Source: Chaetomium olivaceum
Lineage: Eukaryota > Ascomycota > Sordariomycetes > Sordariales > Chaetomiaceae
Length of the DNA stretch: 64,000 nucleotides
Reading direction: 5' to 3'
Assembly (NCBI GenBank): GCA_039881045.1
Contig: JAYWVB010000078.1
Location: 45,723 to 109,722 of the forward strand
Position 1 is the first letter of the stretch. Each line of letters starts with the position of its first letter. Of this stretch, positions 23,722 to 33,983 are shown piece after piece. Position numbers and translations under genes: made by a program. The notes beneath the pieces are model-generated. The model ran no database searches and was not told where the DNA came from. It was given only the letters and a program-made list of their open reading frames with translations.

Positions 23722-24858
23722 CTACTCAAACTCCAACTTCCACACATCCCCCAACCTCGAATTATCCTCCGCCAACCCACCATGAACAATAACAGCCTGC
23801 TCGCCATCCCCCGCCGTCACCACATCCGCCCCAAACCAGCCCCTCGCAACAGGCACCGGACCATCCCGCCTGGGCTCAACCCTCACCCACTTCCTCCCCT
23901 CAACATCAAAAGCCCACACATCCCCCAACATCTTCCCCGCCCCGGCATGGCCCAACGAACTCGGATCCCGCTCGCCAAACAACACCACCAACACATCCCT
24001 CCTCTTGACCTTCACCGCCACCAACGCCCCACACTCCTCGCCTCGGGCCCATGCACCCCATCCGCCTCAAACACCACACTCTCCCACACCTTCTCCTCAA
24101 GATCCAACACATCCACCTTCCCCCCCTGCTCCCTCTCCCCATCAAACCCATTCACCCTATACAACCTGCCCCCACACACCGCCACCGACGCCCCGCCTCT
24201 CGCCGGCGGCGGCGCAGCCGGCAATTCCGTCCACGCCCTGCTCGGGACGTGGAACGCCCAGACATCAGCCAGCCGTCCCTTCTCCGGGCAGCCGGCATGC
24301 ACGTAGACGGTGTCGCGGGACGGGTCGGCGGTCATAGCGTGGTAGCTGCGGCTGGCGGGGTAGGGGGCGGAGGGGGAGGCCGGGGTGAGGAGTTCCCAGG
24401 GGGATTGGGATGGGGAGTCGGGTTGGGCGTGGGCGGGGGTGTAGCGCCAGAGGGCGCCGTGCTCTTCGATCGGGGCCATGGCCAGGCCGCCGCGGCCGGA
24501 GAAGAGGTAGAGGGCCGAGTGCAGCGTGGTGGTGGCGGCGCCGACGGGGGGTGGGGGAGGCGGAAGGGGAGGTGGGGGGTGGGAGGGTGGTTGAGGCGGT
24601 GGTGGGTTCTGCGGAGGGGGGGGGGGGGCGGAGTGGTTAGTTGGTGGAAGGTGGTTGGGAGATGGCGAGGATGGTATGGAACTCACCTTGTCCTGGGCTG
24701 AGGTCGATCGCGTCAAGGCGGTTGTCGACGGGCCGTCTGGGAAGCAGCTCGCCGCCAAAGATCCATGCTTGAGATCCTATCACGGAGAGCGATTGGGAGG
24801 AGCGTTGGAGTCGCTCGCTCGAGGCGAGCTTTGTCCACTTGGCAGAGAGGTTGGCCAT
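23722..24858 (-). CDS. Kelch-repeat protein, two frame conflicts
   Basis: The minus strand encodes a kelch beta-propeller of about 370 residues. Exon 1 runs from the ATG at 24858 to 24687 (MANLSAKWTKLASSERLQRS, then SQAWIFGGELLPR). Exon 2 starts at 24608 and shows repeated blades: ALYLFSGRGGLAMAPIEEHG, SRSYHAMTADP, RLADVWAFHVPSRAWTELP, GDVWAFDVEGRKW, ending GDVWKLEFE. The family includes nitrile-specifier-like and cytosolic kelch proteins. Two joins fail: exon 1 ends in phase 1 while exon 2 needs phase 0, and near 24020 the frame changes within a GGGG run (RSV-GALVAV expected). The intron holds a 12-base homopolymer C tract in sense. Either single-base assembly errors in homopolymers or a decaying gene would explain both. 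Confidence 0.7.
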
Positions 24859-25232
24859 AATGAGGAGATTGTTAGAGGTTTTTGCACGGGAAACAGAATT
24901 TCAGAGCTGTGATGGTTACTTCTAGTGGTCTTAATCTGCGGTATTTAAGCGTCAAGTGTGGCTTGAGGGGAGCTGATGAGATGAGGAGGGGAGGGGTAGA
25001 TTGAGAACCTTGATGGGCAACTTGAAAACTCCAAGAGGCATAGCTTAGGTGTTAGTCAGTAGATCTAGGCAGGGAACCTTGGTTGGCAATAAGTATGTGA
25101 TCAATAAATGCCTCATTTGCAACAGGAGATGTGCAATGTCTACGGGTCGTTCAGGGCAGATTCGTCCGAGAGGCTCCTGCTGTGATTGTCTTCGTAGAGG
25201 TCTAAAGCAGTCTTAGATAGATTGGGACGTAG
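24859..25232. other. Promoter of kelch gene and 3' end of transporter
   Basis: A 374-bp gap between two minus-strand genes. It should hold the kelch promoter and the transporter 3' UTR. No specific element was identified. Confidence 0.5.
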
Positions 25233-26937
25233 CTACATATCGGTTTCTGATATCACCCGATCCATCACCCTCTCTCTGTCCCTCTGCTTTGCCTTACTGT
25301 TACCCAAGATCCTCGTAACCGCGTTTAGATGAACCAAATGTCCTCTGGGGACGTAGACAAAGAGAGTATATGTTGCCCACGCCGAAGTGACGGCCCCAAC
25401 AGACATGAGGGAGGGCCACTTGAACTGTTCGGGGCGGGAGAAGATGATAGTCGTGGCAAAGGATAGGAGCTCAAAGCCATTTTGCCAGGCCGCCTCAACG
25501 GAAGAGAACGCACCACGATTTTCGGGTTCGACCTCCTAGTCAAATATTAGTTTTCTAGGGGCCTTAGAAGTCAGCATCGGCTCTTACCTCCTGGACGATG
25601 ATTTGCACGCAAAGATCAAACCCTCTCAGTCCCAGACGGCTGAGTATGGTCGCGCCCACAAGAGCGCTCGCCGAGACGACAGGCTTATCCTCAAAGATCC
25701 AAAACACAGTAATCCCGGCCATCAGCGTAGTAACCTGCCAGCTGCTGAGCCAAAGGCCAGCCCTGACAGGCCCAACTCTTTCCATGAGCCAGGGCGCTAC
25801 CCATGTCGCCAATACTTCAAAGAATACACTCAGCGTCCTCGTAATGCCGACTTGGTTGGAAGTATAGCCAGCCGAGAGCAGGTAAGTCACCATCTGGCCC
25901 GCGAAGCTCAAAACGGTGAGGTAGAGGAGAGCACCAGCGATAGAAGCGAGAAATGCGCGGTGACGGAAGTAGAAGTTGAAATCCCTAGCAGACTTGCCCA
26001 GGACTACACGAGCGCGTCTCCAACCTTGCGAGAGTCGGTTTCGGCTCCGGCCTTCGCGGTCCAGTGCTGATTCGGCTTCTGTTGGTCCCCGCCGTGGTTC
26101 CACCTTGGCCTCTTGCAGTCCCGGCACCTCGTAGTAGACCCGGGCGATAGCAAAGTACTCGAGGATGATAGACGTGACGTTCATGACTAGGTTGGCAATA
26201 ATAGCCACCTCGGTTGAGATGCCGTCAAGCAAGGCAATGAAAAGGGGCCCGAAGAGGTTGCAGAGCAAATCAATGCGTCGCATTTGTGCGTTCATGGTCA
26301 TCAGTGCAGCCTGGTTCTGGTCTGCTACAACCACGACCTATTTCCGATGAGTTAAAGGTTTGGGAGAGCGCTTTCCATCATTCGCGGACTTACCCAGTCT
26401 TTCTCAACGGAAACCATATTCATGATGGAGCATAGCTTCTCGATACAGGCCAAGAAGGACAAAAGCACCAGCATGCCCGTTCTCCCGCCACGTCCGAGTG
26501 ATATCCCGATGACGAGCACGTAAAAGATGACACAGGATGCAGCCACAGCAAGACGCTGGAGGACTGTAGAAATATTAGCGAGATCGCATGAAGAGAACCT
26601 TGAGAAGCGAGGATTTACTGATAGACACCCGGACCACCTGAAGACGGTTGCCCGTGTCGACATAGTGCCCGATAGCAGGGGCAAAGAGAATAGCCGAAAG
26701 TCCACGTGTCAAAGCATACATAGACATGGGCCGTAGCGTGTCAGGGAAGACCGTTGCCAGATAAAGCACGGCACCGAACTCAAACACGCGAGAATTCCAT
26801 GTTGATAGGAAGTGTGACGTGTAGAGCCGGCGAGTAATCCGAATCGGTACTTGATCTCGAGATCCGCCCGCATTGTGGATTAAAGGGGTTCGGTCATCGA
26901 TACCCGGTTCGTCGTTAGCGGGGCGACTAAACGCCAT
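25233..26937 (-). CDS. Ferroportin-like (SLC40 family) membrane transporter
   Basis: Four exons (26937-26619, 26563-26394, 26337-25588, 25535-25233) join in frame to give 513 residues. Ferroportins export ferrous iron across membranes; fungal substrates and location are less clear. Family blocks span the splice sites: YTSHFLSTWNSRVFEFG, VVRVSIILQRLAVAASC, VEKDWVVVADQNQ, ALMTMNAQMRRIDLLCNLFG, and VQIIVQEEVEPENRGAFSSV at the last junction. About ten or more hydrophobic segments are visible. The ATG at 26937 is chosen because upstream codons in frame are not ATG. The true stop is the TAG at 25233, because exon 4 reads through to DRVISETDM. No break is seen, unlike the genes on either side. Confidence 0.9.
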
Positions 26938-27551
26938 GGCAAGAGACTGCTGCGAGAAACAGTTGTGTATGTCGATGCATCGATGATGAGGGAGGGATCG
27001 AGTTCGCGTCTTGGCGATTTGAACACCAAAACTGACCCTCGTCTGCCTATCAAGGTACTTGGACAACTAGCCGCTAGACTGTCTTGGCACATAGGGATAA
27101 GGAGACCTGAGGGCTGGGGGTTAGCTTTAGAGGTTAATTAGCATAAGGTACCTAATGTACTATGCCAGCCATTGGATTCCAATGCATTGAGCAGCTTTAT
27201 CTATTAAATATCTATACGACAATAATGATAAGGAAAACTGCTAAATAAACAGTATGGTTGAGGTACTCGAGTAACTCTTCCCGTCTTCCCTTTACACTCA
27301 ACCCCAGGTAACCTTCACCATGGTTCCCATATAAGAGACGGTGCTGCATTATTAGGTTTGATTCCACTTAAAGCCATTCCGGTGTTCTGGCCACGAGAGA
27401 ACATCATGCGGTAACTGTGCACAACTGCAAAGTCCTCGACCCATAGCTATAAGCCCCAAACATTGGTCCGCCAGGTTAGTGGCTTTCAGCCGCACCCAAC
27501 CCACGAAAAGACAAACAACACAACCTCCGCCCCCAACACCAACCATGGGCC
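26938..27551. other. Divergent promoter region, AT-rich
   Basis: 614 bp between the transporter and HET genes, which are transcribed away from each other. The middle (27130-27260) is AT-rich. No gene or repeat is seen. Confidence 0.5.
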
Positions 27552-29328
27552 ATGGCTGACCCCTTCCATCATACCCCCCTAAACCCAACCCGAGACGAAA
27601 TTCGGCTACTAGTACTGCTCCCAGCACCCCGCGACGCACCAATCCACTGCCGCCTCGAAACAGTCTCCCTACCATCCGCCCCCAAGTACGACATCCTCAC
27701 CCACCTCTGGGGGCCCATCAACAAGTCCGAAACCATCACCGTCAATGACACGCCATTCCCAGTCAGCAAACCCATAGCAGCAGCGCTGCGCCGCCTCCGG
27801 CCCCCGTCCGGGCCGCCGAGAAACCTCTGGATCGACGCCGCTTGTGTGGACCATCAACAGGACCACCAACATTGGCGCCTTCTGCCGCGCATCTACTCGG
27901 AGGCGCGCCGGTTATGGGTCTGGATGGGGGAGTCGACGGTGGCGGCTGCGAGGGGCCCCGGGGATCCTGGGTTTCCTGCTTCTCTGAACTGGGATGCGCA
28001 GACGCCGCCGCGCTTGTCTTTTGTGCAGGAGGCGGTTCTGGCTAGGCGTATTGTTGTGTTGCGTGGGCAGGATGAGTTGACGTGGGAAACGATGGGAAAA
28101 TCGCCCAGGGAAACCGACGAGGAGGGGGCCAGCCTTGAGACCTTGGACTTTCTCAGGCTTTACCGCTCCATCAAGGTGCTTCGCCAGAAATGGAGCCACG
28201 GGAAACCCGACTTTTGCCCTTATGGGCTGTTGTACGAGTTCCGGTGGCTGGCGTGTGAGGATCCCCGAGACAGGATTCACAGCTTCCTCAACCTGGCGCC
28301 TCGCATCCTCGAAGCCGGCGTAGTCCCCAACTACGACACCGCCATCTCTACGGCACACATCTACGCGGACTTTACCCGCAAGATGATCCAACACACCGGC
28401 TGCGTCGACATCCTCAACTACGCGCGTGAACGGCGCAGCCCTACCCCAACCCCCGACACCACAACTGCCGAGGGCGCAGCAGCAGCAGCAGCAGCAGCAG
28501 GCAGCCGACGAGCTCCCCTCCTGGGCGCCCAACTGGTTCGTCAGCGATGCGCACGACCCGACCCCCCTCCTCGACTGGCTCGATGACGACGACGACGCCA
28601 GCCCCCGCTACCGCGCCGCCAAGCTGATGCCAGCCCAGATGCAGGCGCACCCGGACCCCAACACGCTGGTCCTCCACGGCATCCGCTTCGACGAGGTCGC
28701 TGCGCTCGGCACGCCCTGGCATCCCGCAACAACCAACCTCCCACCCCCTTCCCGCGTGAGGATCGAAGCGCTGGAGCAATGGGAGGCGCCGGCCCTAGCC
28801 ACACCGGTGTCGTGTCCCTACGGCGGCGGAGCCGCGGGCCGGAAAGACGCGCTGTGGCGGACATACATCGGCGACTATGCCGGCGAGCGCAGCGCCGCCG
28901 TCGCCGGGGCGGCCGCGGCCGTGCTCGAGCGGTGGTATGGCTTCAGGTTGGAAGCCGGCACTGAGAAGCAACAGCAGCCCACGCGGAACCCGTTCCGCGC
29001 CCTACGGGACTATGCCCGTCTCGATAAACGGCGCGGGGCGGGTGCCGGCGATGATGTGGTGTATGCGCGGCGGGTTCGGGTGGTTTGTGGCCACCGCCGG
29101 CTGTTGGTGTCGAAGCGGGGGTATGTTGGGCTGGCGCCGGGGCATGCGGAGCCCGGGGATGTTGTGGCCGTGCTGCATGGCGGGAGTACGCCGTTTCTGC
29201 TCCGGCCAGGCGCGGTGCCGGGGGTTTACTCGCTGGTGGGCGAGTGTTTTGTGTATGGTATCATGGGTGGGGAGGCGCTCGCGTGGGAGAATGCGGCTGT
29301 TGCGGCACGGGATTTTAGAATCGTGTAG
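27552..29328 (+). CDS. HET-domain (heterokaryon incompatibility) protein, frame change at a CAG tract
   Basis: From ATG 27552 the frame encodes a HET domain. It has the YDILTHLWG start motif, LWIDAACVDHQQDHQH, IYSEARRLWVWMG, and later YEFRWLACEDPRDRIHSFL. HET proteins trigger programmed cell death when unlike strains fuse. This frame runs on to 28586 through an Ala stretch. A second frame, clearly coding from about 28500 to 29328, carries the usual continuation (ADELPSWAPNWFV, DYARLDKRRGAG, RLLVSKRGYVGLAPGH, YGIMGGEALAWE). The switch happens at or near eight CAG/GCA repeats (28478-28502), read as Ala in one frame and Gln in the other. No intron fits. The joined protein would be about 590 residues and intronless. 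Confidence 0.78.
28478..28502 (+). repeat. CAG/GCA trinucleotide tract in HET gene
   Basis: Eight or so GCA units read as poly-Ala in the upstream HET frame and as poly-Gln in the downstream frame. It marks the place where the gene changes frame. Confidence 0.85.
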
Positions 29329-30006
29329 AGTGTCCATGTGGCTTGTTAGGCCCGGCCTATGCATATTATATACCTGGGTCCTGTGACAGCATGACATGAG
29401 CCGCCCGTGAAAACAAGCGGCAAAGGATGAGCAAAAGGGTCTGGATTAGAGGGTTAGGTAATTTGGAGCATGGTCCGTATGAGTTACAGTATGAATAGAG
29501 AGCCGGCTATGTTTAAAGACTACCTCAATGCCCGGGATCACCGTCAGAGAGGGAAGCCAAAGGTTTTGAAGTTGGTTCAAAGGCCTGGATCGTGGTTTGG
29601 GGTGAAATCAGGACAATAACAGAGGCCCGCCGCCGCAACTCTACTCAGAAAAACAAGGTTTTGGAACCCAACTCCGCGACCCCATCCGGCCTCCATCTGT
29701 TTGAGAAGAGCCGCGAGCGAAGATGGACGGATGATCTGCTGGGGAAGGAAAATGGAAGGGCGGTGCTGGTTTTCGAACTGGCCTTCCGAGTGCTTCTGCA
29801 AAACGACCATCATGGGACCCCAGCCGGAGGGAATGAGGTTGCTGCCGTGCCCAGCTTCGTACACAGTGATGCCATTTTGGGGAGCGCGTTTCTCAGCTTC
29901 CTTCCGGGCCCCCCTTCTGGATAGTGTAAGATTAGCTATCTAATGCCCTAAGTGCTACGGCTTTCGCAACTTTTAAGACCAGCGCAACGCCCTCGACCAC
30001 CCACAA
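29329..30006. other. Intergenic, no gene seen
   Basis: 678 bp between the HET stop and the HNH gene's stop, which face each other. It should contain both 3' UTRs. No domain or repeat is seen. Confidence 0.5.
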
Positions 30007-31476
30007 TTACGTGCTTATCTGGAGAGCAACGTTGACCAGAGCGCCGAGCTGCGTCGAGCCGTCCTCCCGAACTACCCCATCCTCCATGTCCTCGAGGATC
30101 ACATTGATATACTCGCCAGCGCCTGAAAGGTGAAGGACGTGGCCAATGGCAGAATGAAGCTCGAGAAGTCGTTGCGAGGGGGGGTCGATATGTGGGTGTG
30201 AGAAGAGCGTCCTGCGAACAGGGAAATGGAGCCGGGCCGCCCTGAAGGGGTGAAATGCTTGGATTTGATAGGTATCCGGAGCATCATCCGCTACGCGCTC
30301 GAAGAAAATGTCGAAATCACCGAAAAACTTGTGCATCTCGAGAGAGAGAGTAATGGCGTTGCGGGGCCGGTCAATATCGACGCCTTCGATAAGATGGATT
30401 ATACCAACGTCAAACATATTTAGAATGGCAATGGCAGCTTTCTTGGACTCGCTCTTTTGACATGTTAGTGTGAAGCATGCAGAAACAGGAGGAGACTACA
30501 AACCAATTCGCCACCCCCCTCCGCCTTCGTCAGACTGAATGGGAGAATATGTGCCACCTCGAGATGGGCATAATTGTCCTGGGGATCAAAGACATTTCCA
30601 TCGTCGTCGCTGGCAGGCGGTTGGCGCAACCGCTTCAGCACTTCACCTTCGTCAAAGGCACGCGTGATGACGCAGCGGTGGCGGTCGCGGGTAAGACAGA
30701 AGCCCCGTAAGGCCCCTAGACGTTCAGGCGTTCCCACAAAATCTTGCATTCGTTGCTGCTCCTCCTGGCTTTAGACTTGCTGGACTGCAACGTGATAGGT
30801 GGGAGTTGGCTGAGGGGTCTTGCCGGTAGAGGCTCGCACTATCAAGAATGGTCGTTAATAGAGAAGAAGAAGAAGGGAAGAAGAAGAAGAGAAGAAGAAG
30901 AAGAGAGAAGAAGAAGAGAAGAAGAAGAGAAGAAGAAGAAGAGAAGAAGAAGAAGAGAAGAAGAAGAAGAGAAGAAGAAGAAGAGAAGAAGAAGAAGAGA
31001 AGAAGGAGAGAAGAAGAAGAGAGAAGAAGAAGAGAAGAAGAGAGGAGAAGAAGAGAGGAAAAAAAGCGAAAGAAAGAAAAGAGGGGGAAAACCAAAGAGT
31101 GAAAAGCTATGAGAATATATAGTAACTCACATGGAAGGAAGAAGTGGTAAATGAGATGGTCGGCAAAAGAAAATACCAACTCGCGCAGACTAGCTATATC
31201 GCTGTCGCTAAGGTCGTTGCTATCGAGCATTCCAATGGCAAGAGACTGGAAAAAAGCTTTGAGGAATTTGTCTTGTGACTCCGGCGAGCGCGCATATTCG
31301 AACGTAAGACGAACGAGGGTTGGGCGATTATACCCATCCCCGTATCGAGAAGAAGCCAGCTGCTCGGTGATTTCAGGTTCAAAGTGCGCGACGATGCGGC
31401 GGAACCTGTCAACGGCCCGAGCGCGCTGCTGGCCGCTTTCGAAAATGGGGTCGGCTTCAGAAAAGTCCATTATCAT
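30007..31476 (-). pseudogene. HNH-nuclease-domain protein with in-frame TAA
   Basis: Three exons (31476-31131, 30838-30504, 30453-30007) join in perfect phase to about 375 residues. The middle part matches the fungal HNH family: FVGTPERLGALRG, TRDRHRCVITRAFD (Cys-containing start of the HNH fold), LEVAHILPFSLTK (the H of HNH), AILNMFDVGIIHLIEGVDID, RPRNAITLSLEMHKFFGDF. An in-frame TAA at 30773-30771 interrupts exon 2 between HVAVQQV and SQEEQQRM. Both sides of the stop are in the same frame and the upstream part (RASTGKTPQPTPTYH) still looks like the family. A CAA-to-TAA change would explain it. The first intron is unusual, because most of its 292 bp is a GAA/TTC microsatellite. Confidence 0.72.
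30861..31080. repeat. Long GAA/TTC microsatellite inside an intron
   Basis: About 220 bp of GAAGAA with interspersed GAGAAG units on the + strand, i.e. a pure pyrimidine TTC tract in the sense of the HNH gene. It fills the gene's first intron between donor 31130 and acceptor 30839. Confidence 0.93.
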
Positions 31477-31751
31477 GGATATCGTGCTCTTCTGTTGCGA
31501 AGCTGGTAAGTGAAACAGCAGACAATGGAAGGAACAAATACAAAGCTCTCCGCGAGTGCGCGCCCAGTCCAGACCGGACCAACGTGCGAAGTGACTGTAT
31601 AATTTTGCTTTGCACTGTAGTTAGGTAATTTATGGTCATCCCACAATGTGTATATATCGACTGAACGTTTAACGGCAGAAACGGATCAGAAGCTATTCGG
31701 GAGCCCAAAACAACTGTATTATACTCTACCTACCGTTTATCTTATTTAATA

Positions 31752-33983
31752 ATGTCTTGGCACCGACCGAGGTCACGAAGGCAATAGGAGGAGCAAGCCC
31801 CTGGAAGGCGCCAGGGGAGGACCTGCTGCCGATGGGTCTTCTGAAGGCGTGTGGAACATCACTGGCTGAAGTGCTCGCCGTATTAGTGACGAGATGCCTG
31901 GAACTGGGATGGTTTCCCAACCGCTTCAAAAGGGCAAGGACCGTAGTACTACCGAAGCCGGGAAAGCACCGCCAGTGTATCAGACCCCGGGGGGATATAG
32001 GCCCATTGCGCTGCTGCCAACCCTAGGGAAGGTAATAGAGTCAGTGGTCGCCAAAAAGGTCACTCAAGCGGCAGAAGCCAACGGCCTGTTACCAGACGAA
32101 CAGATGGGAAACAGGGCACATCGCTCCACAGAGCTGGCTGTCCGGCTAGTAGTAGCCCAGGTCCAGGAGGCGTGGAGACAGAAGGCCGCGGCGTCCCTAC
32201 TGCAACTCGACATTTCAGGAGCCTTTGACACGGTCAACCACACCCGATTGCTAGCAACGCTGCGGGAAATGGGCTACCCGAGGTGGCTAGTCCTCTGGAC
32301 GAAAGACTGGTTGACGGGCCGCGAGGCCACCCTCCTTTTTGACGGCAAGGCAGCGGCACCGACGGCAGTTCGGGCAGGGGTCCCCCAAGGCTCACCCCTT
32401 TCCCCTGTCCTCTTCATCCTCTACATTTCCTCACTATACAAGCAGCTAAAAGACGAACACCCTCACTTGGCTATAGCGGGGTTTGCGGATGACACCAACC
32501 TCATGGTATTTGGTCGTAACCCCGAGGCTAACGTCCGGCAACTAGACGGCGTGGGAAACGTGTCTACGATGGGCCGACAGTCGGGGGATGAAGTTTGCCC
32601 CGGAAAAGAGCGAACTCATCCATTTCAACAAGGGACGACGGCAGTGGACAAACGAGCTAAACCTCACCAACCCAGGGGGGGGCACCAGCCCCGTCAGACC
32701 GACGGAGTCTGCCAGGTTCCTGGGAGTCTGGCTGGACCGGAAGCTCAACTGGAAAGCCCACCTTGCGGCGGTGGAAAAGAAAATGAAGACCCAGAGCTAC
32801 GCACTGTCGAGAATAGCGGCGAAAACGTGGGGACCAGGGCTAGCCAAGCGCGAGAAGTGTACACAAAGTGCATCCGGTCAGCGCTGGCCTATGGCGCATC
32901 GTCGTTCCACATCCCCACGGACGTGGAAGGCGAGCCGGTAAGGAAAGGCATCACCGGGGCCCTCGGGAAGGTCCAGAACAAAAGCTTGCGGATTGTGGCG
33001 GGAGCCTTCAAAGCCACTCCCATTCGCAACCTCGAGACGGAGACGTGGGTGCCACCGTTAGACCTGTATTTCAACAAACGGCTTGCAGACTTTGAAACCA
33101 GACTCCAGCGAACCGACCTGGACGACGGCCAGGGCGGCAAGAGGACCGCAGGGGGGATCATTCTCACTGCCTGTCGCAAGATACAGCAGAGGCTCCGCCC
33201 GAGGAGCGGCAACAGGGGCCGGCCGCGAACCGTGGGACTGCAGGAGCCCACGGCAGTGGAGAAAGCCGCGAGCACGATCGCGCGCTGGACGGGGGGAGCC
33301 GCAGACACGGACAGTGTGGTAGAGGACGCCTGGAGAGCGAGGTGGCTGAAGGAAGGAGACGGCAGAGCAGTCATCAGACCGGCGGACGACCTTGACCATC
33401 AGCGGGAGACGCTGTTCCGGGACGAAACCCTAAGACGACACGACGGCCTGAGCAAGGCGAAGAGCTCTCTGCTGGTCCAGATCCGGACAGGGGCAGTAGG
33501 CCTACGGGACTTTCTGTTTACACGGGGAGTCCCAGAGGTCCTAACGCCCGCCTGCCAGTGCGGCGAGGGACGGGAGACTGCCGAACACCTGGTGGTGTGG
33601 TGTTTGGCTCCACCGCTGACTCGAAGATGGGAGAGAACTGATATTCGAACGCGACGGGACTTTTACTCTGTTCTACACGGTATTGATCCTACATCGGCAC
33701 GGCTCGCGGGGAGGGTCCTGGAATGGCTAATGGACTCAGGGAGGCTGATGATGTTCAGTTTGGCCAGGAGGCTTGAGCTGGAAGCGGCGGCCTAGCACGC
33801 ACCTCCCTCGGAGGCCAGGAGGCCTCCTCTCTTTGTATACGCAGGCTCACGCACATGTACTTTCCTTAACTGTCGGTATGGGTTTTTCATCCGGCCCGCG
33901 AGGGCGCGGTTTTCCTGTACATTAAATAGCTGAGGGTCCGGCACGCCTTAGGGCATAGCGGAGGATGAATAATAATAATAATA
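31752..33983 (+). mobile_element. Decayed 5'-truncated LINE (non-LTR retrotransposon)
   Basis: A reverse-transcriptase gene fragment related to the LINE at 46.5-49.4 kb. It starts within the region just before RT motif 1 (GGASPWKAPGEDLLPMGLLK). The RT core follows: SLLQLDISGAFDTVNHTR, AGVPQGSPLSPVLFILYI and FADDTN. Next come ESARFLGVWLDRKLNWKAH and a C-terminal Cys-His motif (CQCGEGRETAEHLVVWC). Three frame shifts are visible, near 31965, 32550 and 32845. The stop is at 33795. A 3' UTR follows with a GGAGGCC/GGCCTCC hairpin and an AAT-repeat tail at about 33966-33983. No ORF1 or endonuclease is present. I could not find a target-site duplication, so the 5' boundary (about 31752) is approximate. 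Confidence 0.88.

Noticed and set aside
30744..31112. Lys/Glu/Arg-rich + frames
   Set aside because: They are the GAA microsatellite translated; it lies in the intron of the HNH gene.
31700..31760. Target-site duplication for the older LINE
   Set aside because: Sequence after its AAT tail does not match the sequence before the 5' end; the copy is too decayed or rearranged.
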